From positions 1-10,921 of the forward strand of contig JALOQO010000012.1 of assembly GCA_025453305.1 (NCBI GenBank): a stretch of DNA of 10,921 bases, written 5' to 3'. Positions 5,296 to 10,921 of the stretch are shown one piece after another. The stretch's first letter is position 1. Every line of letters begins with the position of its first letter. The notes under the pieces are model-generated. The model ran no database searches, had not been told where the DNA came from, and was given only the letters and a program-made list of their open reading frames with translations. The stretch comes from Patescibacteria group bacterium (GTDB lineage: Bacteria; Patescibacteriota; Saccharimonadia; Saccharimonadales; CAIOMD01). The position numbers were made by a program, and so were the translations under genes.

Positions 5296-7789
5296 AATCT
5301 GTCACCTTTCTTTGATCGGCCTTGCGCCACTCGATTTTGTTTTCGATATCCTTAATACCTAGGTCAATATTTCTTCTTAAAGCTGGTTCTTTTGCTAACT
5401 TATCAAACAAAGACTTGTATCTTTGTAAACCTTTCGGGGTAGAAAATGCCATAGCTGCGTATCTAGGGTAAGTATCATATGACTTATCCGATGCAAAGTT
5501 GCGGCTAATCCAGCCCCAATTTTCTACTAGCCATTTCCATGTCTGGTCACGACTAAATCGGTTTTTTAGCATATATACAACGAATCGTTCTAGGTCTTGA
5601 TGTCTTATATAGGTGTGGTCTTTAAATTTGATTATCAATTTGTTTATTTCAGAGTCTGTAATTGTGTTACAAAGTGCAGCTGCAACATCATGGTTAAGAT
5701 CTGGTTGGGTTATTGAGGGGTATTGTTTATATAGGTTCATAAACACATTTTTTGCCCTAGATTTTGTTAATCCGGCCAAAACAGAGCTTCGAATATCGGC
5801 GGGTAGATTGGCCATATCAGTATTTTGATTATATATTTCTTGTGCTTTTTCTAGTGCGCTCGGGTTTTCGCTATAAATAGCTAGATTTATAATCGTGCTC
5901 CTTAGCTTTTTGTCGTTAGCCGTATCGTCATCTAAATTACGCCAACCTAATTTTATATAGTTTGGCTGTATCAAATCCCAAATATAATGTTTTAATTTTT
6001 GTTCGGCAACCTCGTCGCCTTCGATAATCATTCGTGTATCGGCAATTACAAGTTGAATAACACTCCAAACAGACTCTTCTTTGTCGTGTTGATAGTAAGA
6101 CAGCGCCCTTAGAGCATCGCTAAGTGATGCTTGGTGGCATTTAGCGAGTAAAACTAGGTCGTGGAGTATAAATAAGCGACTATGAGGGCTTAGTGAGCCT
6201 GCTTTGACCGACTTGTATAGCTGGTTTAAATCTTTAGGGTCTTCGTATTTGGTTACATAGTGCCCACCAACGGTATTAAGTCTTAGGGCTGAAGGTTCGT
6301 TTAATTTTAGTTTTGGTGTGTCAAATATAATTCTAGATAGCCGTTTATTGGGCCAAAGTGGGATTGGCCATTTAGGGTGATTATCGGTGCGTACAGTTAG
6401 CAGTTGTTGCTGATGCAAGGTAATATCGTCCCGATCATCTCTATGCACGGTAACAAAAGGATATCCAGGGGTAACAATCCAAGGATCCATTATTGATGCT
6501 ACATCTTTACCGCTTGCATCGCTTAATGCTTTCCATAAATCTGCACCGACCGTGTTTTTATAAGCATGTTCTTTAAAATAACTATTTAATCCTTTTCTAA
6601 ATGATTTGTCGCCTACTAGATGATATGCCATATGCAACAATCTGGCGCCTTTGGCATATACAATAGATGGGTCAAATAAAGTGCTGATTTCATCGGGGTG
6701 TTTAACAGCAGTCATTACCGGCTGAACACCGGGTAATATATCGCGTCTGAAAGCGCTCAGGGCCTGATCGGCTGCAAACGATGTCATTACATTCCAATCT
6801 GGGTATAGGGCATCAATTGCTAAATACTCCATAAAAGTAGCAAAACTTTCATTTAGCCATAAATCGTCCCACCATTTCATAGTGACTAGGTTGCCAAACC
6901 ATTGGTGCGATATTTCATGAGCGATTACAGTTGCTAAATATTCTTTGCTTGCAGTAGAGATTGTTGCCGGATCGGCAAGTAGGGCTACTTCTCTATATGT
7001 TATTAAGCCCCAGTTCTCCATAGCGCCGGCGCTGAAATCGGGTAGCGCGACATGGTCACATTTGGGTAGAGGATAATCTAAACCAAAGTAATCATTAAAG
7101 AATTCGGTGGTTTTTACGGCAACCTCCAAGGCGAAAACCAAAGATTCTATATCGTGGTCTTGGCTAGACCAAACACTAATTTCGGTTCCATTGGCGGTGT
7201 TTGTACTTACCCGCTGTAGCTTTCCCACCACAAAGGCAACCAAATAAGTACTCATAATTGGTGTGGTTTGAAAAACAGTTTTTTTACGACCACCGGGCAA
7301 GCTTTCTTGGCTAGAGATTGGCATATTACCCAGAACATCTAAATCATTAGTTTCTAGATTGACATCAAAAGTTGCTTTAGCCTCTGGCTCATCTACGCAC
7401 GGGAAAGCTTCTCTGGCATGATGGCTTTCAAACTGGGTGCCATAAATTACATCGCCGGCCTTGGTGGTTGCTGGGTAGATACCGTGCATTGCTTTAGTTA
7501 TTTTTCCATGCCATGCTATTTCGATTTCAATTTCTTGATCTAGGGGGGCGTCAGATGTTATACAAAGTTCGTCATTATCTAAACTGGTTTTTGCAATATG
7601 GCCATTGATGGTGGCGGCTGTAACCGTAAGATTAGAGCAATGTAGTTTCACTTCTGTTTGTTCTTTTTTGGTTAGTGAGCCTAAAATTGTTACTCTACCG
7701 CTAAAGGTTGAGCTAGATTCATCTAATGTAATAAATAGATTATAGTGCTTAGGTATAAACGCCTCGAACAGACGAGCAACTGCAGACAT
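5279..7789 (-). CDS. M1 family zinc metallo-aminopeptidase
   Basis: An 836-residue aminopeptidase that removes N-terminal residues from peptides, probably in the cytoplasm, as no signal peptide or membrane segment is seen. Order of domains: N-terminal beta domain (about 1-200), the exopeptidase motif GAMEN (255-259), the zinc site HEISH (291-295) with general base Glu292 and third ligand Glu314 in LNESFA (HExxH-x18-E), and transition-state Tyr378 in VYAKGA. A helical ERAP1-type C-terminal domain fills about residues 520-836, the usual size for this family. All catalytic residues are intact. GAAAGAGAG lies a few bases before the ATG and is a fair ribosome site. It stands alone on the minus strand between yraN and nusA. 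In a peptide-scavenging organism it would supply free amino acids; that role is inference. Confidence 0.95.
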   Translation of the reverse strand: MSAVARLFEAFIPKHYNLFITLDESSSTFSGRVTILGSLTKKEQTEVKLHCSNLTVTAATINGHIAKTSLDNDELCITSDAPLDQEIEIEIAWHGKITKAMHGIYPATTKAGDVIYGTQFESHHAREAFPCVDEPEAKATFDVNLETNDLDVLGNMPISSQESLPGGRKKTVFQTTPIMSTYLVAFVVGKLQRVSTNTANGTEISVWSSQDHDIESLVFALEVAVKTTEFFNDYFGLDYPLPKCDHVALPDFSAGAMENWGLITYREVALLADPATISTASKEYLATVIAHEISHQWFGNLVTMKWWDDLWLNESFATFMEYLAIDALYPDWNVMTSFAADQALSAFRRDILPGVQPVMTAVKHPDEISTLFDPSIVYAKGARLLHMAYHLVGDKSFRKGLNSYFKEHAYKNTVGADLWKALSDASGKDVASIMDPWIVTPGYPFVTVHRDDRDDITLHQQQLLTVRTDNHPKWPIPLWPNKRLSRIIFDTPKLKLNEPSALRLNTVGGHYVTKYEDPKDLNQLYKSVKAGSLSPHSRLFILHDLVLLAKCHQASLSDALRALSYYQHDKEESVWSVIQLVIADTRMIIEGDEVAEQKLKHYIWDLIQPNYIKLGWRNLDDDTANDKKLRSTIINLAIYSENPSALEKAQEIYNQNTDMANLPADIRSSVLAGLTKSRAKNVFMNLYKQYPSITQPDLNHDVAAALCNTITDSEINKLIIKFKDHTYIRHQDLERFVVYMLKNRFSRDQTWKWLVENWGWISRNFASDKSYDTYPRYAAMAFSTPKGLQRYKSLFDKLAKEPALRRNIDLGIKDIENKIEWRKADQRKVTDFILSL

Positions 7790-7811
7790 AAACTCTCTTT
7801 CTGTTAAATAT

Positions 7812-7841
7812 TTGTAAATAATGCTCTTATTATGTTATCAT
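7812..7841 (+). promoter_or_regulatory. Candidate upstream promoter reading towards nusA
   Basis: TTGTAA (7812-7817) and the extended -10 TGtTATCAT (7833-7841, core 5 of 6) are 18 bp apart. A transcript would start near 7848, just before the hairpin at 7856. The core is nearly palindromic: its reverse strand reads TGaTAACAT, so the same bases might also act as a -10 for the divergent aminopeptidase gene. Not proven by sequence alone. Confidence 0.4.
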
Positions 7842-7855
7842 AAATTTGTACTGAT

Positions 7856-7879
7856 CCGACCAATTGGTCGGGTTTTTTT
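7856..7879 (+). terminator. Intrinsic terminator in the nusA upstream region
   Basis: The stem CCGACC/GGTCGG has a 4-base AATT loop, then one G and seven T. The T-run is only on the plus-strand side, so it should stop rightward transcription. The nearest plus-strand gene to its left is yraN, which ends 2.5 kb away, so it does not close an adjacent sense-strand gene. It either attenuates a nusA leader or blocks antisense transcription coming through the aminopeptidase gene. Confidence 0.85.
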
Positions 7880-7906
7880 ACGCAAGTTAGATTATTAATA
7901 ACATAT

Positions 7907-7915
7907 TGATATATT
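7907..7915 (+). promoter_or_regulatory. Candidate proximal -10 for nusA
   Basis: TGaTATATT is a TGn extended -10 (core 5 of 6) downstream of the terminator, with only a poor -35 (TTAGAT). It would start transcription near 7922, leaving a leader of about 14 bases that still contains AAGGA. If active, nusA need not be transcribed through the terminator. Confidence 0.35.
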
Positions 7916-7935
7916 ACACAGAAAGGATTAAATCA

Positions 7936-9096
7936 ATGGATATTGAAACAAAACAGTTAGTTATGGCGGTTGGCGCTATAGCAGAGGAAAAGAATTTACC
8001 AGAAGAAGTTGTGCAAGATGCAGTCGAGCAAGCGCTAGCGGCTGCCTGGAGACGAGATTATGGTGATCGGGACCAAGAGGTAAGAGCCCGAATCAATGTT
8101 AGCACTGGAGAAGTTAAGGTTTATATAAGTAAAGAGGTGGTAGAGCAAGTAGAAAACCAGCATTTACAGATTAGTTTAAAAGATGCAAAAGTAATAAATA
8201 AAGATGCATCGATTGGTGAGATAATAGAAATTGAACGAACGGTAGAAGGTTTTGGTCGCGTTGCTGCCCAAACAGCCAAACAGGTAATTCTACAGAGGTT
8301 AAGAGAGGCAGAACGAGAAGTTGTTATGGCCGAGTTTGAAGATAAAATTAATACAGTGCTAAACGCTGTAGTTACCCGAATAGAGGGCCGGATGGTAAGG
8401 TTAGAGATTAATAGAGCGCAGGGTATTTTACCGCCGAGCGAGCAAATACAGGGCGAAAGATATCATCCCGGGCAAAGGCTCAAGGTATATCTTAAGGATG
8501 TTGAAAAAGGTTTTAAAGGTGCACAACTGGTTGTAAGCAGAGGATGTCCAGAATTTATCGAACACTTGTTCAGGAATGAAGTACCGGAAATGGAGGGAGG
8601 AGCTGTAGAAATCAAAGGTATCGCCAGAGAAGCCGGTGTTAGAACCAAGCTAGCCGTGGCTAGTACGCTTAATGGGGTGGATCCTGTTGGTACTTTTGTT
8701 GGTGGTCATGGTACTAGAGTACAGGCGGTTATGAGCGAAATAGGTGAACAAGAGAAAATAGACATTATTGTGTGGTCTGATAATCTAAAAGATTATATCA
8801 TTAACTCGCTTAGCCCAACAAAAGTAGAATCAGTTACCATTACCGAATCAGCTAAAAAGGCTAAAGTAACAGTTCCAGAAGATCAACTGTCTATAGCTAT
8901 TGGTCGTGGTGGCCAGAATGTTCGTTTAGCCAGCCGATTAACCGGTTATGATATTGATGTTGTTGGTGAACAGCCCAAAGAAGAAGTAGCTCAAAAAAAT
9001 GATACAGTAGTGGGTGCTGCCAAAGCCCCTAAGCTAAAGAAAAAGACCGATCTAGAAAGTAGTTTACTAGAAGCAATAAACGAGCACGGCGAATAA
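7936..9096 (+). CDS. nusA: Transcription elongation/termination factor NusA
   Basis: NusA binds RNA polymerase, enhances pausing and intrinsic termination, and takes part in antitermination. Numbered from the ATG at 7936 (386 residues): an N-terminal polymerase-binding domain to about 120, containing VEGFGRVAAQTAKQVI; an S1 domain at about 125-195; KH1 with DPVGTFVGGHGTRVQAV (GGHG at 256-259); KH2 with IGRGGQNVRLASRL (GRGG at 323-326); then a charged tail of about 40 residues. There are no C-terminal acidic repeats of the E. coli type, as is usual outside proteobacteria. I chose 7936 because GAAAGGA (7921-7927) sits eight bases before it; an in-frame ATA at 7906 is no credible start. Common partners rimP, ylxR and infB are not adjacent. 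The upstream terminator suggests regulated transcription. Confidence 0.96.
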   Translation: MDIETKQLVMAVGAIAEEKNLPEEVVQDAVEQALAAAWRRDYGDRDQEVRARINVSTGEVKVYISKEVVEQVENQHLQISLKDAKVINKDASIGEIIEIERTVEGFGRVAAQTAKQVILQRLREAEREVVMAEFEDKINTVLNAVVTRIEGRMVRLEINRAQGILPPSEQIQGERYHPGQRLKVYLKDVEKGFKGAQLVVSRGCPEFIEHLFRNEVPEMEGGAVEIKGIAREAGVRTKLAVASTLNGVDPVGTFVGGHGTRVQAVMSEIGEQEKIDIIVWSDNLKDYIINSLSPTKVESVTITESAKKAKVTVPEDQLSIAIGRGGQNVRLASRLTGYDIDVVGEQPKEEVAQKNDTVVGAAKAPKLKKKTDLESSLLEAINEHGE

Positions 9097-9118
9097 ACCT
9101 GTCCATAATAACTAGCAT

Positions 9119-9145
9119 TTAGCACTCTTTACTAGCGAGTGCTAA
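9119..9145 (+). promoter_or_regulatory. CIRCE element (HrcA operator)
   Basis: TTAGCACTC, nine bases, GAGTGCTAA: a perfect match to the controlling inverted repeat of chaperone expression. HrcA binds it and represses heat-shock genes until unfolded protein occupies GroEL. It lies 85 bases before the clpC ATG and between the promoter elements, so bound HrcA should block polymerase. The hrcA gene must lie elsewhere. Confidence 0.96.
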
Positions 9146-9156
9146 TTTGCTACAAT
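9128..9156 (+). promoter_or_regulatory. clpC promoter embedded in CIRCE
   Basis: A -35 TTTACT (9128-9133, 4 of 6) lies in the CIRCE spacer. After 17 bp comes TACAAT (9151-9156, 5 of 6) preceded by TGc, an extended -10. Transcription should start near 9163 and leave a leader of about 68 bases. The geometry is a vegetative sigma promoter controlled by steric repression. Confidence 0.7.
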
Positions 9157-9165
9157 AGTAGCAGA

Positions 9166-9208
9166 TAGATAATAAATTTCTAACCACGGTTTAAGTAAAT
9201 ATTATCTA
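9166..9208 (+). other. Possible AU-rich stem-loop in the clpC leader
   Basis: TAGATAATA (9166-9174) is the exact reverse complement of TATTATCTA (9200-9208), giving a 9-bp stem almost wholly of A-U pairs around a 25-base loop. It ends one base before the GAAAGG motif at 9210-9215. Loop bases TTTC (9177-9180) could pair with GAAA of that motif instead. An RNA with such a weak stem could respond to temperature, but chance pairing in AT-rich DNA is also likely. Confidence 0.35.
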
Positions 9209-9230
9209 CGAAAGGCTATAGTATAGAACA

Positions 9231-10921
9231 ATGAACGATCCAGCGGATATGCAAGACTTTTTAAACCATTTAACCGATAACGCTCTATTGAGCCTTAAGT
9301 CGGCTGATGTTTTTGCCAGAAAACAGGGTTCGGCCTATGTAGGCACCGAGCATATTCTGCTTGGGGTTTTGTCACAGACCGGCTCGGTAGCAACCAAGAT
9401 ATTAAACAGTTCTGGTGTGTCATACGAAAGAACGCAGTTAGCACTGAACTTAACTCCTAAAAATTTAGTTATCAATATAGGTGCTAAAGGCTTAAGTGAG
9501 ACAGCTAAGTTAGCCCTGAAGGTGAGTTGGGATTTTGCCCAAGATTACGGCCAAGATATGTGTGGAACCGAGCATATTATTTATAGTATGTTACAGCAGA
9601 AAAATGCTAGAGCCACAGTTTTATTAAGAGATATGAATATTGATGTTGATAGATTATTGATGTCATTCGAAGAATTTTTAAACCGCCAACAATATTCTAA
9701 TGAATCAGAACAAAAGAGAACCGCCACAAGGTCGCGGAAACGGCAAGGAAAGTCCGCATTAGATGTGTTTGGTACCGATCTTACCGCTCAAGCTGCCGAT
9801 GGTGGCCTTGACCCAGTAGTAGGCAGAGATGCAGTTATTAAAAGACTGATAACAATTTTAAATAGACGAACCAAAAATAACCCCGTATTAATCGGTGAGC
9901 CAGGAGTTGGCAAAACTGCCGTTGTAGAAGGATTAGCACAAAGGATAGTAAGCGAGGAAGTGCCAGACAGTTTGTTAGACAAGCGGATAATCATGCTAGA
10001 TTTAGCAGCTATGATCGCTGGCACAAAATACAGGGGTGAATTTGAAGAGCGATTAAAAAAGGTAATGCAAGAAATTAGTACCGATAATAATATAATTGTG
10101 TTTATAGACGAGTTGCATTTGCTGGTAGGGGCAGGAGCCGCCGAGGGTGCAATTGATGCCGGAAATATATTAAAACCTGCTCTAGCAAGAGGTAAAATAC
10201 AGGTTATCGGCGCTACCACAACTAACGAATATAATAAACATATAGAAAAAGACGCCGCTTTAGAGAGAAGGTTTCAGCCGATAGTTGTTCCACCTACTAC
10301 CAATATTGAAACTGTAGCGATTTTGAAGGGATTAAAATCTCACTATGAACAATATCACGGTGTGTTTATCAAAGACGAGGTTTTAGAGGACACAGTCTAT
10401 TTTGCCGATAGATACATAAATGATAGGTTTATGCCCGATAAAGCAATTGATCTGCTAGACGAAGCATCTGCGCTACTTAGAGTTGATAAAGGCAAAACTC
10501 CCAAAGAGTATCGCCAGCTTCTAAAAGAGATTAAATTATTAAGTATTCGTCGCGATGATGCGGTAGACCAAGAAGATTACGAACGAGCCGCTAAATATAA
10601 GCAAAGAATAAGTGTTGCGCAAGCTAAGCTAGATGATCTGCAAAACAAAGCATTAAAGGGCAAAAGACTAGTATTAAACAGCGATGATATCGCAAGAGTT
10701 GTTAGCCAATCTACTGATATTCCATTAACAAAACTGGTCCGGCAAGAGGCTAAAAGCCTGCTTAACCTAGAAGATCATTTAAACAAGTTTGTAATAGGTC
10801 AACACGAAGCCACTAAGGCTATTGCTCGAGCTATAAGGCGAAATCGTAGTGGTGTTGGCAGTGATAAGCGGCCAATTGGTGCTTTTATGTGTATGGGGCC
10901 TACAGGCGTTGGTAAAACAGA
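9231..10921 (+). CDS. clpC: ClpC-type AAA+ unfoldase (Clp protease ATPase subunit), partial
   Basis: Hexameric HSP100 ATPase that unfolds proteins, normally feeding them to ClpP. The first 563 codons are present; the right edge cuts just after the second Walker A. Order: Clp_N double repeat (about 8-150, with VGTEHILLG and CGTEHIIYS), basic linker at about 162-174, NBD1 with GEPGVGKT (222-229), Walker B IVFIDE (Asp293, Glu294) and arginine-finger region ALERRF (Arg346, Arg347), a short middle domain with a UVR-like motif QEDYERAAKYKQR starting near 447, then NBD2 with GPTGVGKT (556-563). The short UVR-bearing middle domain marks ClpC, not ClpB, which has a long coiled coil. CIRCE upstream shows HrcA control. 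The GAAAGG motif is 15 bases before the ATG, far for a Shine-Dalgarno; a TAG at 9219-9221 rules out an earlier start, and the next in-frame ATG is 9249. Confidence 0.95.
   Translation, partial: MNDPADMQDFLNHLTDNALLSLKSADVFARKQGSAYVGTEHILLGVLSQTGSVATKILNSSGVSYERTQLALNLTPKNLVINIGAKGLSETAKLALKVSWDFAQDYGQDMCGTEHIIYSMLQQKNARATVLLRDMNIDVDRLLMSFEEFLNRQQYSNESEQKRTATRSRKRQGKSALDVFGTDLTAQAADGGLDPVVGRDAVIKRLITILNRRTKNNPVLIGEPGVGKTAVVEGLAQRIVSEEVPDSLLDKRIIMLDLAAMIAGTKYRGEFEERLKKVMQEISTDNNIIVFIDELHLLVGAGAAEGAIDAGNILKPALARGKIQVIGATTTNEYNKHIEKDAALERRFQPIVVPPTTNIETVAILKGLKSHYEQYHGVFIKDEVLEDTVYFADRYINDRFMPDKAIDLLDEASALLRVDKGKTPKEYRQLLKEIKLLSIRRDDAVDQEDYERAAKYKQRISVAQAKLDDLQNKALKGKRLVLNSDDIARVVSQSTDIPLTKLVRQEAKSLLNLEDHLNKFVIGQHEATKAIARAIRRNRSGVGSDKRPIGAFMCMGPTGVGKT

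Noticed and set aside
7906..7935. Ten-codon N-terminal extension of NusA
   Set aside because: It begins at ATA, and a good Shine-Dalgarno (GAAAGGA) sits eight bases before the ATG at 7936, where NusA homology begins.
9119..9150. CIRCE repeat read as the nusA terminator
   Set aside because: The hairpin is followed by only three T then GCTAC, and the repeat matches the HrcA operator exactly, so an operator role is far better supported.
9788..10219. 143-codon minus-strand open frame opposite clpC
   Set aside because: It covers the conserved NBD1 region of ClpC in reverse; the Pro/Ser/Ile-rich product is typical of an antisense shadow.
1..10921. CRISPR array, insertion sequence, prophage, toxin-antitoxin or tRNA genes
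   Set aside because: No spaced direct repeats, transposase motifs, terminal inverted repeats or cloverleaf-like stretches were seen; the window is almost fully occupied by housekeeping genes.

Overview
The window looks like ordinary chromosome from a small-genome, AT-rich bacterium, most likely a member of the Candidate Phyla Radiation such as Saccharibacteria (TM7). That placement is inference. It rests on AT-rich codon use, tight packing with overlapping genes, a stand-alone short malic enzyme, an orphan type IV pilus ATPase, a membrane-tethered CAP protein, a large M1 aminopeptidase, and rplS-rnhB-yraN without the usual trmD neighbours. TGA acts as a normal stop (the pilus ATPase ends in TGA), so the window does not need the Gly-recoded genetic code of Gracilibacteria/SR1.

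Layout. 1-980, minus strand: a two-gene unit of a SPOUT (TrmH-type) RNA methyltransferase followed, with an 8-base overlap, by a CAP/SCP-domain membrane protein that runs off the left edge. 1076-2671, plus: a PilB/GspE-type ATPase. 2663-3799, minus: malic enzyme, convergent with the ATPase and overlapping its end by 9 bases. 3910-5295, plus: ribosomal protein L19, RNase HII and a YraN-family nuclease-like protein. 5279-7789, minus: M1 aminopeptidase, convergent with yraN and overlapping it by 17 bases. 7936-9096, plus: NusA. 9231 to the right edge, plus: ClpC, cut just after the second Walker A motif. No gene-free gap exceeds about 150 bases.

The most informative non-coding DNA lies in two short gaps. 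Upstream of clpC is a perfect CIRCE operator (TTAGCACTC-N9-GAGTGCTAA) lying between the -35 and extended -10 of a good promoter, so clpC is very probably under HrcA control. Upstream of nusA, on the nusA strand, is a strong intrinsic terminator (CCGACC-AATT-GGTCGG plus seven T). It stands where no sense-strand gene has just ended. It may attenuate nusA, or it may stop antisense transcription that enters from the L19 operon through the aminopeptidase gene.

Functionally these are housekeeping and interface genes: translation (L19, RNA methyltransferase), R-loop and ribonucleotide repair (RNase HII), transcription elongation/termination (NusA), protein quality control (ClpC), peptide catabolism (M1), carbon and redox metabolism (malic enzyme), and surface functions (pilus ATPase, CAP protein). 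I found no mobile element, CRISPR array, tRNA, rRNA or defence system, and no clearly novel multi-gene system. The points worth a second look are regulatory (nusA leader terminator, possible leaderless starts) and one structural oddity: a cysteine-free pilus ATPase lacking the usual zinc motif.
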